Of a stretch of 64,000 bases of DNA, positions 7,762 through 20,419 are shown piece by piece. A program made the position numbers and the translations under genes. Source of the DNA: JAICKM01 sp050998805 (lineage in GTDB: Bacteria > Chloroflexota > Chloroflexia > QHBQ01 > JAICKM01). Positions within the stretch are counted from its first letter, which is position 1. Every line of letters begins with the position of its first letter. Under the pieces are notes generated by a model, which had not been told where the DNA came from, did not search any database, and saw only the letters and a program-made list of their open reading frames with translations. Where the stretch lies: assembly GCA_050998805.1 (NCBI GenBank), contig JBPCPV010000006.1, positions 62,001-126,000 of the forward strand, read 5' to 3'.

Positions 7762-8797
7762 CCCCGCACCAGCTGCCGGCGGCAAAAAAAACCTGGCCGG
7801 CTTGGAACGGTCCGACTACAAAGGCAACCCGTCTACGCTCTGCCAGGGCTGCGGGCACGACTCGATTTCGAGCCAGATCATGGCCGTCGCCTTCGAGCTG
7901 TCGCTACAGCCCTACCGGATCATCAAGATGAGCGGCATCGGCTGCTCGAGCAAGTCGCCGGCCTACTTCCTGAACCGCTCGCACGGCTTTAACGCCCTGC
8001 ATGGCCGTATGCCGTCGGTCGTCACCGGAGCGACCACAGTGAACCGCGACCTACAGGCTATCGCGGTGAGCGGCGACGGCGACAGCGGCAGCATCGGCCT
8101 CGGTCAGTTCAAGCACATCATGCGCCGCAACGTGCCGATGGTCTACATCGTGGAAAACAACGGCGTCTACGGGCTGACTAAAGGCCAGTTCTCGGCGACC
8201 GCCGACATGAACCAGAAGCTGAAATATGCAGGCACCAACGAGCTGCCGCCGATCGACCTCTGCCTCGAGGCCCTGACCGCCGAGTGCGGCTTCGTGGCCC
8301 GCAGCTTCGCGGGAGACGCGAAGCAGGTACGCGAACTCCTCAAAGCGGCGCTGAACTATCAGGGCACCGCCATGCTCGACATCATCAGCCCCTGCGTCAC
8401 CTTCAACAACCATGAGGAGTCCACCAAGAGCTACAGCTACGGCAAGGCGCACGAGGAGAAGCTGCACGATATTTCGTTCGTGCAGAAGTACGATGAGATC
8501 ACTGTGGATTACGCGCCCGGCACGATGATCGAGGTCAAGCTCCATGATGGGCCGACGATCCAGTTGAAGAAGTTGGATCGCGATTACGACCCGACCGACC
8601 GCTCGGCGGCTATCCGCCTGCTGGAAGAAACGCACGCGAAGCACGAGTTCGTCACCGGGCTGCTCTACATCAACGAAAGCCGTCCAACGCTAGGCGAGGT
8701 AAACGACCTAGTCGCAACGCCTCTCGTGCGCCTCGATGAGTCGAAGCTCCGCCCACCGCGAGCGGCACTCGACAAGATCATGGCCAGCCTGGCCTGA
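7745..8797 (+). CDS. korB: 2-oxoacid:ferredoxin oxidoreductase subunit beta
   Basis: A 350-residue thiamine-diphosphate subunit. LCQGCGHDSI and SGIGCSSKSPAYF carry cluster/active-site Cys residues. GDGDSGSIGLGQFKH followed by VENNGVYGLTKGQ is the ThDP/Mg binding motif. The C-terminal ISPCVTFNN supplies another conserved Cys. The start at 7745 is inside the end of korA; the upstream in-frame ATG at 7706 is deeper in korA and less likely. Confidence 0.92.
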   Translation: MVTTASPAPAAGGKKNLAGLERSDYKGNPSTLCQGCGHDSISSQIMAVAFELSLQPYRIIKMSGIGCSSKSPAYFLNRSHGFNALHGRMPSVVTGATTVNRDLQAIAVSGDGDSGSIGLGQFKHIMRRNVPMVYIVENNGVYGLTKGQFSATADMNQKLKYAGTNELPPIDLCLEALTAECGFVARSFAGDAKQVRELLKAALNYQGTAMLDIISPCVTFNNHEESTKSYSYGKAHEEKLHDISFVQKYDEITVDYAPGTMIEVKLHDGPTIQLKKLDRDYDPTDRSAAIRLLEETHAKHEFVTGLLYINESRPTLGEVNDLVATPLVRLDESKLRPPRAALDKIMASLA

Positions 8798-8840
8798 CCC
8801 GGGGTTTGACGATCCTCAACCCGATAGCAGAGGAGGCGAA

Positions 8841-10178
<1,338 letters not shown>

Positions 10179-10217
10179 GACGACGTTGGGAACCGGGAGC
10201 AATGGAGGGCTGCCTGC

Positions 10218-10838
10218 ATGGACGCCGGTAACGAGACCGTGCGGGTCGAAGCGTTCAGCGATGGAGTGTTCGCTTTCGCGATCACCCTGCTCGTACTGGA
10301 ACTCAAGGTGCCGACCGACTCTCCGGGCAGCGGCGGACTCCTTGATACGCTGTTCAAGCAGTGGCCGGTGTTCCTGGCTTTCCTGACGAGCTTCGCAACC
10401 GTCGGCATCATGTGGATGAATCACAACAAGCTGTTCCTCCAGATTAAGCGCATTGACCACTGGCTGATCGTGCTGAACCTGCTGCTGTTGCTGACGGTTA
10501 CATTCGTGCCGTTCCCCACTGAGGTGCTCGCGGAGTACATAGAAGGCCCGGATCAGCACATTGCGGCTATGATCTACAGCGGCGCGTTCTTGTTGATCGC
10601 TATCTGCTTTAACCTGCTCTGGCGCTACGCTTCCTATAAAGACAGGCTTCTGGATGAGAAAGCCGACCCCGAGGTGACTAAGAGGATAACAAGGGACTAT
10701 GCGTTCGGCCCAATGCTTTACATTGTGGCTCTCGGGCTTGCCACGATCAATGCAGGGCTGAGCGTTGCGTTGAATCTGCTGCTCGCCGTTTTCTTCGCTC
10801 TGCCTCACCGCGATGCCCTCCGGCGGCACGACACCTAG
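10218..10838 (+). CDS. TMEM175-type potassium channel family membrane protein (DUF1211)
   Basis: A 206-residue protein with about six hydrophobic segments. The first helix carries the signature RxxxFSDGVFAFAITLLVLEL pattern (residues 9-29), whose FSD motif defines the TMEM175/DUF1211 family. Bacterial members form tetrameric K+ channels in the cytoplasmic membrane. The gene starts 39 bases after asnS and may share its transcript. Confidence 0.85.
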   Translation: MDAGNETVRVEAFSDGVFAFAITLLVLELKVPTDSPGSGGLLDTLFKQWPVFLAFLTSFATVGIMWMNHNKLFLQIKRIDHWLIVLNLLLLLTVTFVPFPTEVLAEYIEGPDQHIAAMIYSGAFLLIAICFNLLWRYASYKDRLLDEKADPEVTKRITRDYAFGPMLYIVALGLATINAGLSVALNLLLAVFFALPHRDALRRHDT

Positions 10839-10981
10839 CCCGGGATCCGTTGCGGGAAACTGGCGCCGGCGCAACCGATCTGGCCGGACAAGCGTATATA
10901 TATATGAGGGAAGTTTTCGAGGCCCGATTGTGACTAGGGCCGAACGGGCGAAAATCCCGTAGAGGGAAAGGATGGGCGGCC
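10839..10981 (+). other. Structured 5' leader of the 76-residue gene
   Basis: This 143-base gap holds GTTGCG/CGCAAC arms near 10852-10877 (possible end of the TMEM175 transcript). A TATATATATA stretch lies near 10895-10905. Two short hairpins follow: GGCCC/GGGCC (near 10921-10942) and ACGGG/CCCGT (near 10944-10961). GGAAAGG precedes the ATG. It could be a regulatory leader; no known riboswitch is recognised. Confidence 0.35.
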
Positions 10982-11212
10982 ATGACCGAGAAATCAGACG
11001 CCAAGTTGCATGATCGGGGTGAGGATGTTGGGGCGGGCACACAGGAGAACTTCGAGGCACTAAGGGCCGCGGGTTTCAGCCCGCAGGAGGTAGCCCGCCT
11101 GGCGGCAACCCGCGAACGGTCGCGGCAGGGCGAGATGAGCGAGTGGATGGGCGACTACAAGCGGTTGCGGTTCGCCCGCTGGCTCTATGAGCAAGGCCGG
11201 CTCGAGTCTTAG
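10982..11212 (+). CDS. Small conserved-looking hypothetical protein
   Basis: A 76-residue charged protein. Residues 20-76 are predicted mostly helical (TQENFEALRAAGFSPQEVARL, then RLRFARWLYEQGRL). The 'LRAAGFSPQEVARLAATR' stretch resembles a short helix-turn-helix or UBA-like bundle, but no family is assigned. GGAAAGG lies upstream and a shared terminator follows at 11220. Confidence 0.6.
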   Translation: MTEKSDAKLHDRGEDVGAGTQENFEALRAAGFSPQEVARLAATRERSRQGEMSEWMGDYKRLRFARWLYEQGRLES

Positions 11213-11219
11213 CAAGCAG

Positions 11220-11247
11220 AAAGCCCTGAGTGCTCACTCAGGGCTTT
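11220..11247. terminator. Bidirectional terminator
   Basis: A near-perfect palindrome AAAGCCCTGAGTG/CACTCAGGGCTTT with A-rich and T-rich ends. It sits between the convergent 76-residue gene and clpC and can serve both strands. Confidence 0.85.
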
Positions 11248-11262
11248 CACTTTCGGCTGAGT

Positions 11263-13821
<2,559 letters not shown>

Positions 13822-13872
13822 TGGTTTTCTCCCGTATAAACACGGATACCCCCGCGTGGGAGGCACCCGTCA

Positions 13873-13912
13873 GTGTTGTAGGCCGACCGGGAGTGCCCGG
13901 CCGTTTGTAACA
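13873..13912 (-). terminator. Hairpin downstream of the S1 gene
   Basis: GGCCGGG-CACT-CCCGGtCGGCC at 13881-13902, with outer GTGTT/AACAC arms, lies 11 bases after the S1 stop. There is no strong T-run, so the terminator call is tentative. Confidence 0.4.
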
Positions 13913-13922
13913 CCTTACGCGG

Positions 13923-16472
13923 TCAAACTTCTGTGTCGGTTTCGCCGTGTTTGGCATCGCTGCCTGGCTCGGCGTCCGTGGCTGCATCCGGCTCGGCCGA
14001 TGTGGGTTCGGCTTCGTGGGTGAATACGGCCTCTGTATTGTTAACGTCTGCACCCGCCTCGGCGGTTTCTCCGGCGCTTGCCTTGGTGTCAGCTTCGGCT
14101 GCGTCAGCGGTTTCTATTTCTGCCGTATCGGTAGCTTCGCCCGGCTCTGCATTAGGCTCGACTTCTTCCGCCCCTGCGGTTTCAGCTTCGCCTGCCTCGG
14201 GTTCGGCTTCGCCTGCTTGGGGAGCTTCGGCTGCGCCTGCCTCGGTCTCAGCTACGTCGAAGGTGTCGCCTGCATCCGCCTCGGCTTCGTTTGCACCGGC
14301 GGGTTCGACATCGGTTGCCTCGGTTTGAGCTTCGGCGGCATCAGGCTCGACATAGGCTGCCTCGGTGTCGGCTTCGGTCGTCTCGGTTTCAGCTTCGGCG
14401 GCATCGGGCACCGCCACGACCAGGTCGTATGGCGTTGCTTCGGTTGCCGCAGGCTCTTCGGCTGTGTTGGATGTCGTCGCTTCGGGAGCGGCAGATTCGG
14501 TTTCGGCGGCGGCGGATTCGGCCTCCGCTGTCTGGGTGTCGCGGGCGGCGTTCATGGCCTGGGCCATGGCGGTTTGGCTTTCCTCGGCGGCTACGGGGTG
14601 TGCAGTCTCCGGGGGTTGCAGCGAGGGTTCTGCGGTGGGCACCGCGCCAGCCTGAGTTTGGGCTTCCTCGGCGTGGGCGGCGGCCTGCTCACCACGTCCA
14701 CGGCCACCACGTCCACCTCCACGAACGCCTTCAGCAGCGCGCGGCGTCGGTGTGGGCAGGGCGCCTTGCGGCTCCATCGTGTCGCCTTCTTGGGCTTCCA
14801 TCGCCCGCTTGAGGCTGAGTCCCATCCGGCGGCGCTGCTGGTCTATGCGTATCACCCTCAGGATCAGCTCCCAGCCTTCCTGCACTACATTACGCGGGTG
14901 TGTGACGCGGCCCTCCGCGAGTTCGGAGACGTGAATCAGCCCCTCGATGCCGTCCTCCAGGCGCGCGAACGCGCCGAAGTCGGTGAGTTGGGTGATAGTG
15001 CCGCGCACTAGCTGGCCGAGTTGGTAGTGCTCCATGACCTGGGTCCAGGGTTCGGGCTGGGTGCGCTTGAGGCTGAGGCCGATCTTGTGGTCGCGCTCGT
15101 CCACATTTATCACATAGACTTGCACCGTCTGCCCGACCTTCAGCACCTCGCTCGGGTGGGTGACTCGGCTCCAGCTGAGTTCCGAGAGGTGGATCAGGCC
15201 GTCGGCACCACCGATGTCAACGAACGCGCCGAAGTCGCAGATGCTCGAAACGCGTCCCTCGCGGACCTGGTTCGGCGTGAGTTCGGCGAGCAACTGCTCC
15301 TTGCGGGCGTCGCGCTGCTCCTGTGCGGCCTGGCGCTCAGAGAGTATCAGCCGGTTGCGGTTGCGGTTGATCTCGATGATCTTCAATGGCAGTTTCTGCC
15401 CGGAGAAGCGGGAAAGCTCGCTCTGCTTTGTAGTTTCGCTCCCGCCGATGCTGAGTCCGGTAACTTGTGAGGCGGGCACGAAGCCACGCACGCCCTCCAG
15501 GTTGACCAGCAGGCCACCCTTGTTGTAGCCGTTGACTTCGGCCTCGATGACTTCGTTGTTCTCAAACTGCTTTTGCAGCGTGCGCCACGACCTCTCCTGA
15601 CGCGCCCGGTCCAGTGAGAGCACGACGTGGCCCTCTTTGTCTTCGGGCTGGAGGACGGAGACCAACACTTCGTCGCCGATGCTCAGGTCCGCGAGTTCGG
15701 TCGGGCTGAGGCTCGTGAGTTCATTGCTTGGGATGACCCCCTCAGACTTGAAGCCGATGTCTACCAGGATCTCATCTGGATCCTTCCGCATGATCGTGCC
15801 TTCGATCACGTCGCCGTATTTGAGCTGGCGGAACTGCTCATCGGAGGAGGCAAGCAGCGAGGCCATGTCAGTCTCGCCGTTCCTGGCCGCTTCGCCGGCG
15901 GGGGCCGGAGCAGGCGCATGGGGCGAGTGTTTGGGGCGGGACTTGCCCTGACCTTGCCGGGTTGTGGGTGCCGAGGGCTGGGCCTCTGCCTGTGGCGCGG
16001 CCTGCTCCTCAGAGGGTGTCTCCGCCTGCGGAGCGGCGGAGGTTTCCCGTGCCCGTGGAGCGGCCTGCTCTTCCGACGGCACCTCTGCCTGTGCAGTCAG
16101 GGGCGCTTCGGGCGCATCCGGCGCGGCGGGGGCTTCCGGCGGGGCTTCTGCCTGCGCGGCGACAGGCGCTTCCGGCGCTTGCGACGCGGCCTGCTCTTCG
16201 GGCGCAGCCTCCGCCTGCGCCGTCACCGGCGCTTCGGGTGCCTGTGGCACCGCGTGCTCTTCCGGCACCGCAGGTGCCGCGTGCTCTTCCAGTGGTGCCT
16301 GCGTCTGCGCCGTCACCGGGGCTTCAGGCGCTTGCGATGCGGCGTGCTCTTCCGGCGCTTGCGCTGCGCCCTGCTCTTCGGCGGTCTCGGCTGTTGTCGC
16401 GGTGGTCTCGTCCGTCATCGGTTCGGTGCTGTCGCCGGCCAAGGGTGCCGACTGCGTCTTCTCATCATCCAT
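13923..16472 (-). CDS. 30S ribosomal protein S1 homologue with long low-complexity N- and C-termini
   Basis: An 849-residue protein. Residues 1-212 are an Ala/Pro/Glu/Gln-rich extension built of imperfect PEEHA-xx-QAPEAPVTAQ units. Four S1 domains follow at about 216-288, 305-381, 402-471 and 486-556. The last two have textbook cores (DFGAFVDIGGADGLIHLSEL and DFGAFARLEDGIEGLIHVSEL). An RGG-like patch (GVRGGGRGGRGRGEQ, ~582-596) precedes a 250-residue acidic Ala/Glu/Thr tail. S1 domains bind mRNA on the ribosome. The start at 16472 is taken as the ATG; a TTG eight codons earlier has no better site. The extensions roughly double the protein's size. Confidence 0.88.
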   Translation of the reverse strand: MDDEKTQSAPLAGDSTEPMTDETTATTAETAEEQGAAQAPEEHAASQAPEAPVTAQTQAPLEEHAAPAVPEEHAVPQAPEAPVTAQAEAAPEEQAASQAPEAPVAAQAEAPPEAPAAPDAPEAPLTAQAEVPSEEQAAPRARETSAAPQAETPSEEQAAPQAEAQPSAPTTRQGQGKSRPKHSPHAPAPAPAGEAARNGETDMASLLASSDEQFRQLKYGDVIEGTIMRKDPDEILVDIGFKSEGVIPSNELTSLSPTELADLSIGDEVLVSVLQPEDKEGHVVLSLDRARQERSWRTLQKQFENNEVIEAEVNGYNKGGLLVNLEGVRGFVPASQVTGLSIGGSETTKQSELSRFSGQKLPLKIIEINRNRNRLILSERQAAQEQRDARKEQLLAELTPNQVREGRVSSICDFGAFVDIGGADGLIHLSELSWSRVTHPSEVLKVGQTVQVYVINVDERDHKIGLSLKRTQPEPWTQVMEHYQLGQLVRGTITQLTDFGAFARLEDGIEGLIHVSELAEGRVTHPRNVVQEGWELILRVIRIDQQRRRMGLSLKRAMEAQEGDTMEPQGALPTPTPRAAEGVRGGGRGGRGRGEQAAAHAEEAQTQAGAVPTAEPSLQPPETAHPVAAEESQTAMAQAMNAARDTQTAEAESAAAETESAAPEATTSNTAEEPAATEATPYDLVVAVPDAAEAETETTEADTEAAYVEPDAAEAQTEATDVEPAGANEAEADAGDTFDVAETEAGAAEAPQAGEAEPEAGEAETAGAEEVEPNAEPGEATDTAEIETADAAEADTKASAGETAEAGADVNNTEAVFTHEAEPTSAEPDAATDAEPGSDAKHGETDTEV

Positions 16473-16575
16473 AGGTGTATATCTGCCGTCCTTCAAGAGT
16501 CAAGAGTCCCGGCGGATGTTGTCCTTCCAAATAGGGACCAGCGCACGGCGCAGAATCATCCGGGCTTTCAAGCGT

Positions 16576-16604
16576 ATTATACAGTATATGCGTGCTGAGT
16601 GCAA
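16576..16604 (-). promoter_or_regulatory. Sigma-A promoter of the S1 gene
   Basis: TTGCAC (16604-16599), a 17-base spacer and TATAAT (16581-16576) on the minus strand. It leaves a leader of nearly 100 bases before the ATG at 16472, room for autogenous control. Confidence 0.75.
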
Positions 16605-16667
16605 GAAGCCGTCGAAGCGAGGCGAACTGAGGAACGCGGAGTACCTTGGATAGCCTTCCGCCCGATT

Positions 16668-17582
16668 CTACTCGCGCAAAGACTCCGAGGTCGCGAGGCC
16701 GATACGCGAGTCCGCCATGCCGAAATAGAGCAGCCACTTCCCTTTAAACTGCACCAAGCCTTCGGCGAAAACGACCTGCGGCACTTGGCCTTCGTTCTCA
16801 TAAACTGTTTCCGGCTCCAGAATCGGGGTCGAGGAACGGCGCACGCAGCCGCCGAGAGCAGAAGGCTGGAACAGGGCTTGCCCAACCGAATATCTGAGAT
16901 TATCATCGGCAGAATCGTAGATGAGCACTATTCCCTGCGATGTGGCGATGGGCGGGGGACCGGCCTCCACCAACCGGCTGTCGAAGTGTCCCTCTCTTGG
17001 AGCGAGCGCCGGTTCCTCGATCAGCTCCCAGTGTTCGAGGTCTTTAGAGCGGGCCGTCCAGAGGTTGCTGTCACCGAAATACATCCAGTAGTAGCCATCC
17101 ACCGGCTCGGCCAGGATAGCCCCGGATTTCGTCCAGCCGCGCTCCGGGAAAAGCGGCCCCCGCTTCTCCCAGTTATGCAGATCGCGGCTAACCGCCATGG
17201 CTAGACGTGGGGTCGTACCGTCGAACGCAGTGTAGGTCATGTAGAAGACGCCGCCGATGCGAACCAATCTCGGGTCTTCGCAGCCGCCTGGGATCTCGTA
17301 ATCCTCCGTCGGCTCGAATACGGGTCGGGCCTCCCGCGTGAAATGGACTCCATCCTCACTCACCGCAAGCCCGATGCGTGAAGTGAACGCGCGGCCTGGA
17401 AACTCGGTCGGCCCTTCGGCGCGATAGAGCAGATAGACTTTCTCGCCGTCGGTCCACGCGGCGGGGTTGTATATGGAGTATGCCTCCCAGCCCTCACCCG
17501 TCGGCTCAATGATGGGGTTGCCGCTGTACTTCTGGAACGAGCCAAATCCCCAAGCACCAGTGTCCGCAGTCAACTCACTCAT
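16668..17582 (-). CDS. Glycoside hydrolase family 130-like protein
   Basis: A 304-residue five-bladed propeller protein of the GH130 type. It shows NPIIEP near residue 22, YNPAAW...VYLLYRAEG (40-56), CEDPRLVRI with the conserved Asp-Pro-Arg (near 100), and FDSRLVEAGPPP near 200. Known members are inverting mannoside phosphorylases or beta-1,2-mannosidases acting on mannosides; which one applies cannot be told here. No signal peptide is seen, so it is cytoplasmic. GGGAGAGG lies upstream of the ATG. Confidence 0.8.
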   Translation of the reverse strand: MSELTADTGAWGFGSFQKYSGNPIIEPTGEGWEAYSIYNPAAWTDGEKVYLLYRAEGPTEFPGRAFTSRIGLAVSEDGVHFTREARPVFEPTEDYEIPGGCEDPRLVRIGGVFYMTYTAFDGTTPRLAMAVSRDLHNWEKRGPLFPERGWTKSGAILAEPVDGYYWMYFGDSNLWTARSKDLEHWELIEEPALAPREGHFDSRLVEAGPPPIATSQGIVLIYDSADDNLRYSVGQALFQPSALGGCVRRSSTPILEPETVYENEGQVPQVVFAEGLVQFKGKWLLYFGMADSRIGLATSESLRE

Positions 17583-17606
17583 TTTAGTCCTCTCCCATCT
17601 TGGGTT

Positions 17607-17627
17607 CAGCCGTCAGCAATCAGCCAC
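17607..17627. repeat. 7-bp tandem repeat, 3 units (CAGCCGT type)
   Basis: CAGCCGT-CAGCAAT-CAGCCAC in register, in the gap between the GH130 gene and the DUF1573-like gene. It is a short member of the dispersed heptamer family. Confidence 0.5.
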
Positions 17628-17745
17628 GGCAGAATCCTACCAGCTTTCAGGAGTCGCGTCAAGCACGGGACCGCCTTGCGAGCGAGTTCGCTCTGGTGTA
17701 TACTGGCGGCAGTTTGAGAGAGAAAGGGATGGGGCCGGCAGACGC

Positions 17746-18489
17746 ATGAGCACACGCAAGACACAGCAGGTCGGGAAGAAGGCGGTCGCTCCGGTTCGGA
17801 AGCAAACAGCCGTAGTGAGGCCGCAGGCGCGGCGAAAGGGCGGGACGGATCGCTTCGGGATATATTTCGTGGCCGGGGCGACGGCGGCGATATTGCTCTT
17901 CGGGGCTGCGGTCTGGGGGCTGCGGGGGATAAACAACAGCAACCGAGCCGACCTCGCCCGCCCGACGCCGACTGAGCAAGTCATCTCAACGCTGCCGACC
18001 TACCCGGCCGCGACTGCACAGCCAGGGGAGAAGCCGTTGCCCAGCCCGACCCTCGCCGCGCCGGATGCTGCGAGAACCGGCGCGTTCGCCCCCGCGTCGC
18101 CGATCACGTCTGTAGTCACCGACGTGAACAAGCTGCCGATGCCGCCGCACCTCCCGCCGCAGATCCCGCAACCGCACCTCGACGTGTCGGAAGCCTCGTT
18201 TGACCTGGGGACTCCCGACGCAGGCGCTGTGATCACACGGGAGGTGACGCTGGCGAACTCGGCGGCAGGGGTGCTCACGATCAGGGGGCTGGCGAGCGAT
18301 TGCACCTGCCTCACCGCAGTCGCCGACGCAACCCGGCTGCCGAGCGGCACCCGCACACGGCTGGTGCTGACCTACACCGCCGCCGCCGAGACCGGGGTCA
18401 GCGGGCCGGTGCAACACCTGTTGAGCGTGATCAGCACAGACGGGCAGACCCCTCGGACCGACGTGGATCTATACTTAATGAAACCGTGA
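17746..18489 (+). CDS. Membrane-anchored DUF1573-like protein
   Basis: A 247-residue protein. Residues 1-38 are basic, and one membrane helix follows at about 40-63 (FGIYFVAGATAAILLFGAAVW). Next comes a Pro/Ala/Thr linker to about 140, then a beta-sandwich domain with DVSEASFDLGTPDAGAVITREVTLANS and the CxC pair in SDCTCLTA. That C-terminal pattern matches DUF1573/Ig-like domains found at bacterial surfaces. A TATACT box is at 17699-17704. The ATG lacks a strong ribosome site. It lies 20 bases before the aminotransferase gene. Confidence 0.7.
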   Translation: MSTRKTQQVGKKAVAPVRKQTAVVRPQARRKGGTDRFGIYFVAGATAAILLFGAAVWGLRGINNSNRADLARPTPTEQVISTLPTYPAATAQPGEKPLPSPTLAAPDAARTGAFAPASPITSVVTDVNKLPMPPHLPPQIPQPHLDVSEASFDLGTPDAGAVITREVTLANSAAGVLTIRGLASDCTCLTAVADATRLPSGTRTRLVLTYTAAAETGVSGPVQHLLSVISTDGQTPRTDVDLYLMKP

Positions 18490-18509
18490 GCGTATAAGGA
18501 GAAGCGGCA

Positions 18510-19679
18510 ATGAAGCTGGCTGAACGGATGCACAGGTTAGGAACCGAGAGCGCGTTCGAGGTGGCGGCGCGGGCGCGGGCGCTCGAGGCGCAGGGCAAGC
18601 CGATGATCCATCTGGAGATCGGCGAGCCGGATTTCGACACCCCGGCGCATGTCCGGCACGCTGCCTGCGAGGCGCTCGAGGAAGGGTACACACACTATGG
18701 GCCAGCGACCGGCCTGCCGGAACTGCGCGAGGTGCTGGCGAAACATATCGGCATGAAACGCGGCATCGAAGCCGACCCGGCGAACGTGATCGTGACGCCG
18801 GGGGCAAAGCCGATCATGTTTTACGCGATCCTGGCGCTCATCGAGCCTGGCGACCAAGTGATCTACCCCAACCCCGGCTTCCCGATCTATGAGAGCATGA
18901 TCAACTTTATCGGCGGCGAGGCGGTCCCGCTACAGCTCAGTGAGAGCCGGGGTTTCGGCTTCGAGGTGGAAGACCTCGAGGCGCTGATCTCGGACCGCAC
19001 GCGGATGATCGTCCTCAACAGCCCGCACAACCCGACCGGCAGCGTGTTGTCGCCCGACCTGCTGGAGGGGATCGCCAACCTGGCGAAGAAGCACGACATT
19101 GTCGTGCTCGCCGACGAAATCTACAGCGATCTGCTCTACGAGGGCACGCACCACAGCGTACTCGAGTTCCCCGACATGATCGAGCGGACGATCCTGCTCG
19201 ACGGCTTCTCGAAAACCTACGCGATGACCGGCTGGCGACTCGGCTACGGTCTCTTCCCCGCCCCTCTCGTGCCGCACATCAGCAGGCTGATCATCAACAG
19301 CGTCTCATGCACCTCGTCGTTCAGCCAGCGCGCGGCGATCCAGGCGATCACCGGGCCAATGGACGAGGTGGATAAGATGGTCGCGGAGTTCCGCAAGCGG
19401 CGGACCGTGGTTATCGAGGGGCTGAACAAGATCCCCGGCCTACACTGCGATATGCCGAAGGGCGCGTTCTACGCCTTCCCCAACATCCTCGGCACCGGCA
19501 TGGACAGCCGCAGCTATGCCGATTACCTGCTGACCGAGGCGGACGTTGCGGTGTTGCCGGGCACCGCGTTCGGGCAGTTTGGCGAGGGCTACATACGCAT
19601 CAGCTTCGCCAATTCGCTCGAGAACCTACAAGAGGCTCTTGCACGGATCGAAAAGGCGAACACCCGCATAATGAAGTAG
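18510..19679 (+). CDS. Pyridoxal-phosphate-dependent aminotransferase (class I/II)
   Basis: A 389-residue fold-type I enzyme. It shows LEIGEPDFDTP near residue 35, HYGPATGLPELREVLA, NSPHNPTGSVL (the Asn-Pro pair), DEIYSDLLYEG and the Schiff-base Lys in DGFSKTYAMTGWRLGYGL near 236. This is the aspartate/alanine aminotransferase Ibeta group; the exact substrate is not clear. AGGAGAAGCGGCA precedes the ATG. Confidence 0.88.
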   Translation: MKLAERMHRLGTESAFEVAARARALEAQGKPMIHLEIGEPDFDTPAHVRHAACEALEEGYTHYGPATGLPELREVLAKHIGMKRGIEADPANVIVTPGAKPIMFYAILALIEPGDQVIYPNPGFPIYESMINFIGGEAVPLQLSESRGFGFEVEDLEALISDRTRMIVLNSPHNPTGSVLSPDLLEGIANLAKKHDIVVLADEIYSDLLYEGTHHSVLEFPDMIERTILLDGFSKTYAMTGWRLGYGLFPAPLVPHISRLIINSVSCTSSFSQRAAIQAITGPMDEVDKMVAEFRKRRTVVIEGLNKIPGLHCDMPKGAFYAFPNILGTGMDSRSYADYLLTEADVAVLPGTAFGQFGEGYIRISFANSLENLQEALARIEKANTRIMK

Positions 19680-19702
19680 CGCGTTAGTGCGGATTGCCGG
19701 CC

Positions 19703-20236
19703 TTAGACGGCTTGCGTGCCGCTCGGTGGGCTGGTCTGCCCGACGCCCGTCGCGCTCGCCAGCTCGCCCGACAGGGAACTCGGCGCGTTGAGGTTCGCCC
19801 CGTTGTCTACGCCGACGCCGAGGCGGTCCACCAACTCACCGCCGAGCCAGCCCGTCACCGCAGCGAGCAGAACCCCGATCACTTCGAGGGCAAAGGGGAC
19901 GGCGCTCGTCAGATGACCGTTGACGCCCCAGCGCATCAGCACGGCGACGGCGAATAGCGCAACGACCACGACATTGCCGATGCCGTGGTACATGCCAACC
20001 TGCCTGGCGAGGGTGCCTGCGGGGACGTTCAGGTAGTCCAAGAACCCGAACAGCGCGGCGGCCAGCCTCCCGACTATACCGGCGATGCTCATCCAGTATG
20101 CGGCATCGCTGAATGAGGTGTGCCCCACCAGCATGTAAACCAGGTCGAATACGGTTGCTGTGACGAACAGGCCGAGCGGGAATACGATCAGCATCGGGTG
20201 GATCGGGTGTCCAGCCAGCTTAACTTTGCTCTCCAT
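19703..20236 (-). CDS. DUF2231 domain membrane protein
   Basis: A 177-residue protein with four hydrophobic helices and the DUF2231 opening KVKLAGHPIHPMLIVFPLGLF. The C-terminal helix ends VTGWLGGELVDRLGVGVD, also typical. Function is unknown; some members bind haem. The start MESKVK at 20236 was chosen because a run of seven G lies six bases upstream. A paralogue lies at 49018-49584. Confidence 0.8.
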   Translation of the reverse strand: MESKVKLAGHPIHPMLIVFPLGLFVTATVFDLVYMLVGHTSFSDAAYWMSIAGIVGRLAAALFGFLDYLNVPAGTLARQVGMYHGIGNVVVVALFAVAVLMRWGVNGHLTSAVPFALEVIGVLLAAVTGWLGGELVDRLGVGVDNGANLNAPSSLSGELASATGVGQTSPPSGTQAV

Positions 20237-20365
20237 ATCATACCCCCCCATTCCAGCTACGCAGTCGTGCAGCAGAGTTGCCGGTATCAGGAGCGAGCAT
20301 GAAGCGTGCCGAGCCTGCGCCCCCCACCAAGAAGGCCTCGCGGGGAGTCGCAAAGGCTGCTTTTG

Positions 20366-20392
20366 GGTGATCCGCCAGAGGCTTGAACTCTG
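20366..20392 (-). pseudogene. tRNA 3'-end remnant (T-arm plus acceptor strand)
   Basis: The minus strand reads a 5-bp T-stem CAGAG/CTCTG around TTCAAGC, then the acceptor strand GCGGATC and A-CC. It matches the 3' end of the tRNA-Lys at 21359 in 23 of 27 bases, and one change is compensatory in the T-stem. The 5' half (acceptor, D and anticodon arms) is absent. It lies in a 303-base gap that otherwise holds only the palindromic repeat at 20420. Confidence 0.6.
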
Positions 20393-20419
20393 CATCTCGG
20401 TCTGCCATTGGTCTGTATC

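Noticed and set aside
13947..16598. Long plus-strand open frames (354 and 323 codons) opposite the S1 gene
   Set aside because: They arise from the Ala/Glu-rich repeats read backwards (Gly/Leu/Arg/Cys-rich nonsense) and have no start signals.
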